64,000 nt of DNA from Acidobacteriaceae bacterium. GTDB taxonomy: Bacteria; Acidobacteriota; Terriglobia; Terriglobales; Acidobacteriaceae. Below, piece after piece: positions 27,682-35,250 of the stretch. The position numbers and the translations under genes were made by a program. Numbering within the stretch: the stretch's first letter is position 1; every line of letters starts with the position of its first letter. The stretch lies in contig PLHW01000028.1 in assembly GCA_003139095.1 (NCBI GenBank), positions 62,001 to 126,000 of the forward strand, in the 5' to 3' direction. The notes beneath the pieces were generated by a model. The model was not told the DNA's origin, made no database searches, and saw only the letters and a program-made list of their open reading frames with translations.

Positions 27682-28482
27682 GTGGCCATCGTCGAAGTCC
27701 GCAATCTCACAAAAACGTTCGACTTCTCCGAATCCCCCTTCGGCTCCCGCCCTGCCGACCGTCACGCCGAGGTCCGCGCCGTCGACGACGTCTCCCTCGA
27801 TATTCACGCGGGCGAAACCCTCGGCCTCGTCGGCGAATCCGGCTCCGGCAAAAGCACTCTCGGCCGCCTCATCCTCCGCCTCATCGAGCCCACCGCCGGC
27901 CGTGTTCATTTCGATGGCGCCGATGTCCTTACCGCAACCGGCTCCGAACTCCGCGCCCTCCGCCGCCACATGCAGATCATCTTTCAGGATCCCTTCGGCT
28001 CCCTCGACCCACGCTTCCGCGTCGAAGACGTCCTCGCCGAGCCGCTCATCATCCATGAAAAACTCAGCCCCACCACGCGCCGCCAGCGCGTCGCCGAACT
28101 CCTCGGCGCCGTCGGCATGGACGCTTCCGCCCTCCGCCGCTACCCGCACGAGTTCTCCGGAGGCCAGCGCCAGCGCATCGGCATCGCCCGCGCCCTCGCC
28201 CTCCGCCCAAAATTTATCGTCGCCGACGAGCCCGTCTCCGCCCTCGACGTCAGCGTCGGAGCTCAAATCGTCAATCTCCTCCAGTCCCTCCAGCGCGAGT
28301 TCCGCCTCACTTACCTCTTCATCTCGCACTCCATGCCCGTCGTCCGCTATCTCTCCACGCGCATCGCCGTAATGTACCGCGGCAAAATTGTCGAGCTCGC
28401 GCCCACCGCCGAGATCACCGCGCATCCGCGATCCGACTACACCAAAAGCCTCCTCGCCGCCACCCCCGAAATCGCCGTTTGA
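27682..28482 (+). CDS. Orphan ABC transporter ATPase, oligopeptide (OppF/DppF) type
   Basis: 266 residues from GTG 27682. Walker A GESGSGKS (51-58), Q-loop [10 protein letters not shown] (101-110), signature SGGQRQR (159-165), Walker B FIVADEP (178-184) and H-loop His216. [11 protein letters not shown] and the overall order match the second ATPase of peptide/nickel importers. The C-terminal oligopeptide-binding extension is short, and no permease or binding protein lies nearby. After the switch His the usual Asp is Ser (ISHSMP). It may serve a transporter encoded elsewhere. Confidence 0.88.
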   Translation: MAIVEVRNLTKTFDFSESPFGSRPADRHAEVRAVDDVSLDIHAGETLGLVGESGSGKSTLGRLILRLIEPTAGRVHFDGADVLTATGSELRALRRHMQIIFQDPFGSLDPRFRVEDVLAEPLIIHEKLSPTTRRQRVAELLGAVGMDASALRRYPHEFSGGQRQRIGIARALALRPKFIVADEPVSALDVSVGAQIVNLLQSLQREFRLTYLFISHSMPVVRYLSTRIAVMYRGKIVELAPTAEITAHPRSDYTKSLLAATPEIAV

Positions 28483-28604
28483 CGCGTCGAGCGCGGCCCA
28501 AACGCGCACGCGTGGGAAGCGATAGAATTCCCGTTGTTCGTCGCCGCGAACCCAAGTAAAATGCGCGTGTCCCCCGAGCCGAGACGAAACATAAAGGAGC
28601 AACC

Positions 28605-29366
28605 ATGGCCGCCGCCGCAATCGTTCCCCCGCAAGACCCACAACAGCCCACGCCACTCTCCGAGCCCCAGCGCCTCCTCGACACCTTCATCGCCCCCAGC
28701 AAAACCTTCACCGATCTCCGCCGCAGCGCCATGTGGTGGGCTCCATTCCTTCTCATCGCGATCGGCTCCTTTTGGTTTATCTACGTCGTCGATCAGAAGG
28801 TCGGCTTTGAGAAGGTCGTCGACTATGCGATTCAGTCTCAACCCAAGCAGGCCGAGCGCCTCGAGGGCTTGCCCGCCGACCAGCGGGAAAAGGCCATCCG
28901 GCAGCAGGTCTCCATCACCCGCTACATCTCCTACTCCGTCCCCGCCATTGCGCTCATCATCTATGCCGTCTTCGCCGGCGTGCTCTTCGCCTCCTTCAAA
29001 TTCGGCGCCAACGCTGACATCAAATTCAAAACCCTCTTCGCTCTCATCGTCTACACGCGCCTGCCTGAACTCCTTCGCGCCGTGCTCGCCAGCGCCGCCA
29101 TCCTCGCCGGCGTCAGCGCCGACTCTTTCAACATCGAAAATCCCATCGCCACGAATCCCGGGTATTTCATCGATCTCAGCGGCTCCCACGTTCTACGCGC
29201 CCTGCTCACACCCCTCGATGTCATCACCATCTGGACTCTCGTCCTTGTCGCCATCGGGGTCACCTGCATCAGCAACGTCAAGCGCGGCACCGCCTTCGCC
29301 GTCGTCTTCGGCTGGTTCGTTCTCGTCACGCTGATCCGGGTTGGCTTCGCCGCCGCAACATCCTAG
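28605..29366 (+). CDS. Yip1-family-like membrane protein
   Basis: 253 residues from ATG 28605 behind AAAGGAG. A Pro/Gln-rich N-tail is followed by RLLDTFIAPSKTFTDLRR, a pattern typical of bacterial YIP1-domain proteins, then about five membrane helices (near 47-62, 108-130, 144-165, 205-225, 230-250). A soluble loop with charged residues lies between the first two helices. Bacterial members have no established role. Monocistronic as far as can be seen. Confidence 0.72.
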   Translation: MAAAAIVPPQDPQQPTPLSEPQRLLDTFIAPSKTFTDLRRSAMWWAPFLLIAIGSFWFIYVVDQKVGFEKVVDYAIQSQPKQAERLEGLPADQREKAIRQQVSITRYISYSVPAIALIIYAVFAGVLFASFKFGANADIKFKTLFALIVYTRLPELLRAVLASAAILAGVSADSFNIENPIATNPGYFIDLSGSHVLRALLTPLDVITIWTLVLVAIGVTCISNVKRGTAFAVVFGWFVLVTLIRVGFAAATS

Positions 29367-29435
29367 CTGTGACAAAAGTCATAGCCGACCCCACAGCCTC
29401 GCACTACGCTAACGAGTTCCCATCAAGGAGGACTC

Positions 29436-30689
29436 GTGCGCCTTTCCCTGCGGATTCCCATTCTCCTCGTTCTGCTGACCTCGATTCTCTACGCCCAGTC
29501 CAACAACCCGGCCGCCACCTGCATCGACTGCCATAGCAAACAGACTCCCAACATCGTCTCCGACTGGAAGCTGAGCAAGCACAGCGGAATGGAAGTCACG
29601 TGCGTCACCTGCCACGGCGACCAGCATCAATCTGCAACCGACGTCGCGAAAGTCAAAATTCCCACACCCGAAACCTGCGCCCAGTGCCATCAAACGCAGG
29701 TCGAGCAGTATAGGCACGGCAAGCATTCGAAGGCCTGGGCCGCGATGATGGCCATGCCCACGATTCACTGGCAGCCCATGGCGATGATTGAAGGCCAGAA
29801 GGGCTGCGGCGCCTGCCACAAGATCGGCGAAAAGCCGGTCGAAGAAATTGCCAAGCTGCGCAGTCAGGGCAACGAGTTTGGCTCGGCCTCCTGCGACTCC
29901 TGCCACACGCGCCACACCTTCTCCGTCGAAGAGGCGAAGTCTCCGCAGGCCTGTGAGACCTGCCACATGGGATTCGACCATCCGCAGTGGGAGATGTATT
30001 CGTCGTCGAAGCACGGCGTGCGCGAAGACCTGAAGCAGCGCGGCATCCTGAAGACGGGCGCCGCCGCTCCCACCTGCCAGACCTGCCACATGCAAAACGG
30101 CGATCACGGCGTTCGCACGGCCTGGGGATTCCTCGCCGTCCGCCTGCCTCTGCCCGAGGACAAACAGTGGGCCGCCGATCGCGCGACCATTCTCCAGGCG
30201 CTTGGCGTGCTCGATCCCGACGGCAAGCCCACCGCTCTCGTCGCCACCGTGCAGGCCGCCGACCTTGCCCGCCTCACGCAGGAAGACTGGCAGAAAGAGC
30301 GCGACAAGATGCTCAAAACCTGCAACCAGTGCCACTCCGGCAACTTCGCCCGCCAACAGCTCGAAGCCGGCGATGACATGATCAAGAACGCCGACCACCT
30401 GATGGCTCAGGCCATCGTCATCGTCGCTGGCTTATATAAGGATGGCGTTCTCCCGCAGCCAAAGAATTACAACTACGCGTTTCCCAACTTGCTGACCTTC
30501 CACGACGCGCCCACGGTGATCGAGCAGAAACTTTTCGTGATGTATCTGGAGCATCGCATGCGCACATTCCAGGGCACATTCCACGCCAGCCCCGATTACG
30601 CGCTCTGGTATGGCTGGAGCGAGATGCAGCGCGACCTGACCGAAATTCGCGAACTCGCCGACCAGATGCGCCGCGAAAAGAAAAAATAA
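29436..30689 (+). CDS. Octaheme cytochrome c, hydroxylamine-oxidoreductase-like
   Basis: 417 residues from GTG 29436 behind AAGGAGG. A signal peptide ends around Ala20 (ILYA). Eight CxxCH motifs are visible in order: CIDCH (29-33), CVTCH, CAQCH, CGACH, CDSCH, CETCH, CQTCH and CNQCH. The C-terminal helices include ASPDYALWYGWSEM, which resembles the HAO/octaheme family's end. Such periplasmic enzymes act on hydroxylamine, nitrite or related nitrogen or sulfur species. No partner quinol dehydrogenase lies adjacent, so its electron donor is unclear. Reaction direction is inferred only at family level. Confidence 0.85.
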   Translation: MRLSLRIPILLVLLTSILYAQSNNPAATCIDCHSKQTPNIVSDWKLSKHSGMEVTCVTCHGDQHQSATDVAKVKIPTPETCAQCHQTQVEQYRHGKHSKAWAAMMAMPTIHWQPMAMIEGQKGCGACHKIGEKPVEEIAKLRSQGNEFGSASCDSCHTRHTFSVEEAKSPQACETCHMGFDHPQWEMYSSSKHGVREDLKQRGILKTGAAAPTCQTCHMQNGDHGVRTAWGFLAVRLPLPEDKQWAADRATILQALGVLDPDGKPTALVATVQAADLARLTQEDWQKERDKMLKTCNQCHSGNFARQQLEAGDDMIKNADHLMAQAIVIVAGLYKDGVLPQPKNYNYAFPNLLTFHDAPTVIEQKLFVMYLEHRMRTFQGTFHASPDYALWYGWSEMQRDLTEIRELADQMRREKKK

Positions 30690-30754
30690 AACGGGAGGTT
30701 AGAGCCGCCGGTCCCGCGAGTTCGCGGTAAGCGTCCGGCATCTAAGCTTTTCCT

Positions 30755-30810
30755 GAGAGCTGAGAGCTGAGAGCTGAGAGCTGAGAGCTGAGAGCTGAGA
30801 GCTGAGAGCT
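30755..30810. repeat. Perfect heptamer array GAGAGCT x 8
   Basis: Eight uninterrupted identical copies of GAGAGCT. It ends 31 bp before the next ATG; a TACAAT hexamer at 30825-30830 lies between, so the array occupies the expected -35 zone. Confidence 0.97.
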
Positions 30811-30841
30811 GCCATCTGACACGCTACAATAACTTCGCCCC

Positions 30842-32011
30842 ATGCACACAGCAGACGTCGTCATCATCGGTGGCGGAATCGTCGGCTCCAGCATCGCCTA
30901 CCACCTCGTCGCCGCCGGCTGCACCAGCGTCCTCGTCCTCGAGCGCGAAGCCGCTCAAGGCCTCGGTTCCACCGGCAAAAGCATGGGCGGAGTCCGCGCC
31001 CAGTTCTCCACTCCCGTCAACATTCAGATGTCGCTCTACTCCATCCCTTTCTATTCCACGTTCGAGGAACGCCTCGGCCATCCCTGCGACTATCGTCCGC
31101 AGGGCTACCTGTTTTGCGCGACCACGGAAAATCAAGTCGCCTACCTTCGCGCCAACTGCGAAAAACAAATCGCCATGGGACTCAAAACGGTGCGCCTCGT
31201 GACTGGCGACGAGATTCGCGCCCAGTTTCCGCAACTTCGCGGCGATGACATCCTCGGCGGCAGCTTTTGCTCCACCGACGGTTTTGTCGATCCCTACAGC
31301 GCCATGGTCGGCTTCATGTCGTGGGCCTGCGATCACGGCGCGACCCTTTGGAAACACGCCGCTGTCGAATCGATCACCCGAAGCACCGTAAGTTCCGATC
31401 ACGCCACCTTCGAGGTCGCAACCACGCGCGGCCCAGTCTCCACTCCCACAGTCGTGAACTGCGCCGGCGCATGGTCGCCCGCAATCGCCAGCATGCTCGG
31501 CATCCATCTCCCCGTCGAGCCGCTCCGCCGCATGCTCGTCCCCACCGAACCCTTCGACCAGTTTCCTCACACCGCGCCCATGATCGTCGACATGTCGAAC
31601 GGCTTTCACTTCCGCCCCGAGGCTCTCGGCTTCCTGCTCGCCTGGAACGATCCCGAAGAAACGCCCGGTTACAAGATGGACTTTGAGCCGGAATTCATCG
31701 AGAAAATTCTGACGCGCGCCGCCGCCCGCGTGCCCGTATTTGAAAACCTCGCCGTCAATCCCAAGCGCGCCTGGGCCGGACTTTATGAAATGACGCCCGA
31801 CCATCATCCCATTCTCGGCGAGTCGCCCGCAGTCCCCGGCTTCTTTTTCGCCAACGGATTCAGCGGCCACGGCGTAATGCACGCCCCCGCCACCGGAAAA
31901 ATTTTGAGCGACCTGATCCTGACGGGCACAACCGATCTGATCGACGCATCCCTGCTGGATTTTGCACGCTTTGCGGAAGGAAGAACTATCCATGAATCGG
32001 CGGTGTTGTAA
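30842..32011 (+). CDS. FAD-dependent oxidoreductase, DadA/sarcosine-oxidase-like
   Basis: 389 residues. N-terminal dinucleotide-binding motif GGGIVGSSIAYHL (10-22) with ELER-like LEREA after the second strand; a C-terminal FAD contact ANGFSGHGVMHAPATGK is typical of the DAO (D-amino-acid oxidase/glycine oxidase) family. Acts on an amine or amino acid, giving an imine that hydrolyses; electron acceptor unknown. No signal peptide. No Shine-Dalgarno is seen, while TACAAT ends 11 bp before the ATG, suggesting a leaderless message. Followed by AhpD-like and aldehyde dehydrogenase genes that may belong to the same catabolic group. Confidence 0.88.
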   Translation: MHTADVVIIGGGIVGSSIAYHLVAAGCTSVLVLEREAAQGLGSTGKSMGGVRAQFSTPVNIQMSLYSIPFYSTFEERLGHPCDYRPQGYLFCATTENQVAYLRANCEKQIAMGLKTVRLVTGDEIRAQFPQLRGDDILGGSFCSTDGFVDPYSAMVGFMSWACDHGATLWKHAAVESITRSTVSSDHATFEVATTRGPVSTPTVVNCAGAWSPAIASMLGIHLPVEPLRRMLVPTEPFDQFPHTAPMIVDMSNGFHFRPEALGFLLAWNDPEETPGYKMDFEPEFIEKILTRAAARVPVFENLAVNPKRAWAGLYEMTPDHHPILGESPAVPGFFFANGFSGHGVMHAPATGKILSDLILTGTTDLIDASLLDFARFAEGRTIHESAVL

Positions 32012-32091
32012 AACAGTCCTCAGTTCTCAGTTACCATTTCAGGGTACGACTTTCAGGGTTTTCCGGAGAGCTGACACTGAGAGCTTTTGCT

Positions 32092-32126
32092 AACGACCAA
32101 CGACTAACGACCAACTGACAACTGGA
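32092..32126. repeat. Heptamer array AACGACC-like, five units
   Basis: Units AACGACC, AACGACT, AACGACC, AACTGAC, AACTGGA at 7-bp spacing, ending 7 bp before the next ATG. Earlier in the same spacer (32070-32085) are eroded GAGAGCT-like units. Confidence 0.8.
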
Positions 32127-32133
32127 GCCCCCC

Positions 32134-32538
32134 ATGTCCCTCTTCGGCCTAATCGAATACTCCGACGCCACTCCCGAAGTCCGCGCCGTCTACGACGACA
32201 TCATGGCCACCCGCAAAACCGACTGGGTCAACAATTTCTGGAAGGCCCTCGCCCATGATCCCGCCACCCTCAAGCGCACGTGGGAAAGCATCAAGCAAAT
32301 CATGGTCCCCGGCGCGCTCGATCCCCTCACGAAGGAACTCATTTATATTGCGGTCTCCGTCACCAATCAGTGTGGCTACTGCATCGCCTCGCACACCGCC
32401 TCCGCAAAGGCCAAAGGCATGTCCGACGCCCAGTTCAAGGAACTGATGGCCGTAATCGCCATGGCCAACGAAACCAATCGCCTCGTTGCCGGCTACCAGG
32501 TCGAAATCGACGACCGCTACAAACCGCCCCTCCCATAG
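32134..32538 (+). CDS. Carboxymuconolactone decarboxylase / AhpD-like protein
   Basis: 134 residues, all-helical AhpD fold. The signature CGYCIASH places Cys80, Cys83 and His87 (CxxCxxxH), the redox pair of AhpD-type peroxidase partners. The start ATG is 7 bp after a heptamer array; the nearby GGAG (32123-32126) also serves as ribosome site. It could act as an alkylhydroperoxidase reductase or an uncharacterised thiol enzyme; classical decarboxylases lack this Cys pair. It lies between the FAD oxidoreductase and aldehyde dehydrogenase, where peroxide from the oxidase could be its substrate (inference). Confidence 0.88.
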   Translation: MSLFGLIEYSDATPEVRAVYDDIMATRKTDWVNNFWKALAHDPATLKRTWESIKQIMVPGALDPLTKELIYIAVSVTNQCGYCIASHTASAKAKGMSDAQFKELMAVIAMANETNRLVAGYQVEIDDRYKPPLP

Positions 32539-32552
32539 AGGGTGCCCGCAGC

Positions 32553-32591
32553 GGGTGCCCCATACAATCGCGTACTCTGCGATTGTGTGGG
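32553..32591. repeat. Palindromic repeat element, copy 1
   Basis: GGGTGCCCCA leads into a 13-bp stem (32559-32571 with 32579-32591, one G.T pair) with a 7-nt loop. A second element with the same GGGTGCCCCA lead and a TGCGATT right arm lies at 54654-54700. It may serve as a terminator after the AhpD-like gene but has no T run. Confidence 0.65.
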
Positions 32592-32701
32592 TCTCAACCC
32601 CTCGTGTATCTGCGCTGATGAATCGTCGCCAGCCCGCAAGGCCCGCGCAGACTTTCCCGCCCGCGAGAATCTTAGAAACATTCCCGCAACCTTGCGAAGT
32701 C

Positions 32702-32707
32702 TATAAT
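32702..32707 (+). promoter_or_regulatory. -10 box of the aldehyde dehydrogenase gene
   Basis: A consensus TATAAT 26 bp before the ATG, with a Shine-Dalgarno GGAGG (32723-32727) in between. No good -35 hexamer at the usual distance. Confidence 0.45.
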
Positions 32708-32733
32708 CATCCGAGCAAATGTGGAGGTGAGGC

Positions 32734-34179
32734 ATGGCGCAGATGACGATCATTCCGGTTGCGACCCATGGCTTTTACGTGGATGGGAAGTGGCTGGATG
32801 AAGGTGACATCGTCGAAATCCGCGCTCCCTTCGACGGCGCCGTCATCGCCAGCGTCTACCAGGGACGCCGCGAGCACGCCGAAGCCGCCATTGCCGCGTC
32901 CGTCAAGGCTTTTGGCACCACCCGCCGCCTGCCCGCCTTCGAGCGCCAGCGCGTTCTCCGCCGCATCGCCGACGGCATTCACGATCGCAAAGAAGAATTC
33001 GCCCGCACCCTCGCGCAGGAGGCGGGCAAGCCCATCAAAAGCTCTCGCCTTGAAGTCGAGCGCGCCGTCTTCACTTTCAACGTTGCCGCCGAAGAAACCG
33101 TGCGCGGCTACGGCGAATATCTCCCCCTTGACTGGCAGCAATCCACTGCCGGCCGCTGGGGCATCGTCAAGCGTTTTCCTCTCGGCCCCATCGTCGGCAT
33201 CACGCCTTTTAATTTTCCGCTCAATCTCGTCGCTCACAAAGTCGCGCCCGCCATCGCCGCCGGCTGCTCCATGGTGCTCAAGCCCGCGCCCCAAACACCG
33301 CTCTCCGCACTGCTTCTCGCCGAAGTCATTCAACAGGCCGGCTGGCCCGACGGCGGCTTCAACGTCCTTCCGCTGTCCAATGAAGACGCCGGTGTCCTCA
33401 TCTCCGACGACCGCATCAAGCTCGTCAGTTTCACCGGCAGCGCCGCCGTCGGCTGGGCCATCAAAGCCGGCGCCGGAAAAAAGAAAGTTCTCCTCGAACT
33501 CGGCGGCAACTCCGCCGTCATCGTGCACAGCGACGCCGATCTCGCCTACGCCGCCGGCCGCTGCGTCACCGGCGGCTTCGGATATGCCGGCCAGGCCTGC
33601 AATTCCGTGCAGCGCATTTTCGTCGAACAATCGGTCTGCGGAAAATTCATCGAGCTCCTGCTCGAGGAAGTCAGCCGCCTTCGCGTCGGCGATCCGCTCG
33701 ACGAGTCCAGCGATCTTGGCCCGCTCATCCGCGAGAGCGACGCCATTCGCGTCTGCGACTGGGTGCAAGAGGCCGTGCGCAGCGGCGCCCGCCTGCTCTG
33801 CGGCGGTCGGCGCAAAGGTTCGCTCGTCGAGCCAGCCATCCTCACCGGCACCAAGCCCACTATGAAGGTAAATTGCCAGGAGATTTTCGGCCCCGTCGTC
33901 ACCGTCGAGCCTTATCCCGATTTCCCCAGCGCCCTCAAACTCGTTAACAGCTCTCCTTACGGATTGCAGACTGGCCTGTTCACTCGCGATGCCAAACTGA
34001 TTTTTGACGCCTACAACGAACTCGAGGTCGGGGCCGTCATCGCCGGCGACGTTCCCACTTTCCGCATCGATCACATGCCCTACGGCGGCGTCAAAGATTC
34101 CGGCGTCGGCCGCGAAGGACTCCGCGACGCCATTCAGGAAATGACCGAACCGAAACTCCTGGTCATGAATCTGCGGTGA
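32734..34179 (+). CDS. NAD(P)-dependent aldehyde dehydrogenase
   Basis: 481 residues from ATG 32734 behind GGAGGTGAGG. Full-length ALDH fold: substrate-side motif ITPFNFPLNLVAHK, cofactor turn SFTGSAAVGWAIK, general base Glu255 (LLELGGNS) and nucleophile Cys289 (GQACNSVQR). C-terminal oligomerisation segment GGVKDSGVGREG is typical of lactaldehyde/GapN-like and succinate-semialdehyde-like subgroups. Oxidises an aldehyde to the acid in the cytoplasm. Which aldehyde is unknown; an imine-derived aldehyde from the upstream FAD oxidoreductase is one possibility. Confidence 0.92.
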   Translation: MAQMTIIPVATHGFYVDGKWLDEGDIVEIRAPFDGAVIASVYQGRREHAEAAIAASVKAFGTTRRLPAFERQRVLRRIADGIHDRKEEFARTLAQEAGKPIKSSRLEVERAVFTFNVAAEETVRGYGEYLPLDWQQSTAGRWGIVKRFPLGPIVGITPFNFPLNLVAHKVAPAIAAGCSMVLKPAPQTPLSALLLAEVIQQAGWPDGGFNVLPLSNEDAGVLISDDRIKLVSFTGSAAVGWAIKAGAGKKKVLLELGGNSAVIVHSDADLAYAAGRCVTGGFGYAGQACNSVQRIFVEQSVCGKFIELLLEEVSRLRVGDPLDESSDLGPLIRESDAIRVCDWVQEAVRSGARLLCGGRRKGSLVEPAILTGTKPTMKVNCQEIFGPVVTVEPYPDFPSALKLVNSSPYGLQTGLFTRDAKLIFDAYNELEVGAVIAGDVPTFRIDHMPYGGVKDSGVGREGLRDAIQEMTEPKLLVMNLR

Positions 34180-34254
34180 AGAGTTGAATTTCTCAACACA
34201 TTTCCCGCATCGGGTCGTGCTCCAACCTGCGCAGAAATAATTTCTTTTTCAAGC

Positions 34255-34337
34255 TTTCCGCAAATGCGAGCAAGCTGCTATACTCACGTGTTTCAGTGCT
34301 GTGGGTCACACAAGTCAGTGACGTGGTTCACATCAGT
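34255..34337 (+). promoter_or_regulatory. Putative ACIII operon promoter with a 22-bp-spaced direct repeat
   Basis: TTTCCG (34255-34260) and TATACT (34279-34284) form a weak -35/good -10 pair with an 18-bp spacer. Just downstream, GTGGGTCACACAAGT (34301-34315) and GTGGTTCACATCAGT (34323-34337) are direct repeats 22 bp apart, about two helical turns, suggesting a regulator binding cooperatively on one face. Seen: the repeats. Inferred: repression or redox control. Confidence 0.45.
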
Positions 34338-34393
34338 TGGCAAGCGGGGGAGCTCGGGGAACTTGCTCCCGCATATTTTAAAGACCTCATTCG

Positions 34394-35089
34394 ATGCAGA
34401 TTTTTCCACGCAGCAGTAATGCTATTTCGAAGGCCTCGATCGTCGGGGTCATCGTTATTGTCGCTACTCTTTTTTGGTTCCTGATGCAGCTCCAGGGCTC
34501 GCCTTACGTCACCTGGCAGGGCGTGCGCAAGGCCCAGCCCATCCCCTTCAGCCATCAGCACCATGTCACCGGCCTCGGCATCGACTGCCGCTACTGCCAC
34601 ACTTCGGTTGAAACTTCCAGCTTCGCCGGCATCCCGCCCACCAAGACTTGTATGAACTGCCACTCGCAGATCTGGACCAACGCCCAAATGCTCGAGCCCG
34701 TTCGCGCCAGCTACCGCAGCGGCGAATCCATCCAGTGGACGCGCGTCAACCAGCTTCCCGATTTCGTCTATTTCAATCACAGCATCCACATCGTCAAGGG
34801 CATCGGCTGCAATGACTGTCATGGCCCCGTCGATCAGATGCCGCTCATGTATCAGGCCGGCTCGCTCCAGATGCAATGGTGCCTGGACTGCCACCGCGAC
34901 CCCGAAAAGCATATCCGGCCGCGCGATCAGGTTTTCAACATGCGCTACGAGCAGCCGTCATCGTCCGCGCCCGTGCAGATCGACGGCGTCAGCTATAGCG
35001 ATCAGGAGTCGCTCGGCGCAGCGCTCACGAAAAAATATCAGTTGCGCACCGTGCAGGACATCACCAGCTGTAACACGTGCCATCGCTAG
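34394..35089 (+). CDS. actA: ACIII subunit ActA, pentaheme cytochrome c
   Basis: 231 residues. One N-terminal membrane helix (about 14-32), then a periplasmic domain with five CxxCH motifs: CRYCH, CMNCH, CNDCH, CLDCH and CNTCH (the last at the C-terminus). This heme count and the single anchor match ActA of alternative complex III, a quinol:electron-acceptor oxidoreductase that replaces cytochrome bc1. First gene of the act-cox block. It lies 162 bp before actB; the gap carries no gene. Confidence 0.93.
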   Translation: MQIFPRSSNAISKASIVGVIVIVATLFWFLMQLQGSPYVTWQGVRKAQPIPFSHQHHVTGLGIDCRYCHTSVETSSFAGIPPTKTCMNCHSQIWTNAQMLEPVRASYRSGESIQWTRVNQLPDFVYFNHSIHIVKGIGCNDCHGPVDQMPLMYQAGSLQMQWCLDCHRDPEKHIRPRDQVFNMRYEQPSSSAPVQIDGVSYSDQESLGAALTKKYQLRTVQDITSCNTCHR

Positions 35090-35250
35090 TTAGTAAGTTT
35101 GGCGTCAGTCGTAGTTAGGTGGATCGTAAGTCGCTTTAATCGTTAGTTGGGTCATTCATCGCAAGACAGGTTTCGCAAAAGAACAAGCTGCCGATCGCGC
35201 TCCGCAATCCGCGCGCCGGCAGCCCGGAGTAAAGGCCGCCGGCCACGAAC

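Noticed and set aside
30755-30810. Possible CRISPR array
   Set aside because: The units are 7 bp and contiguous with no spacers; no cas genes are present.
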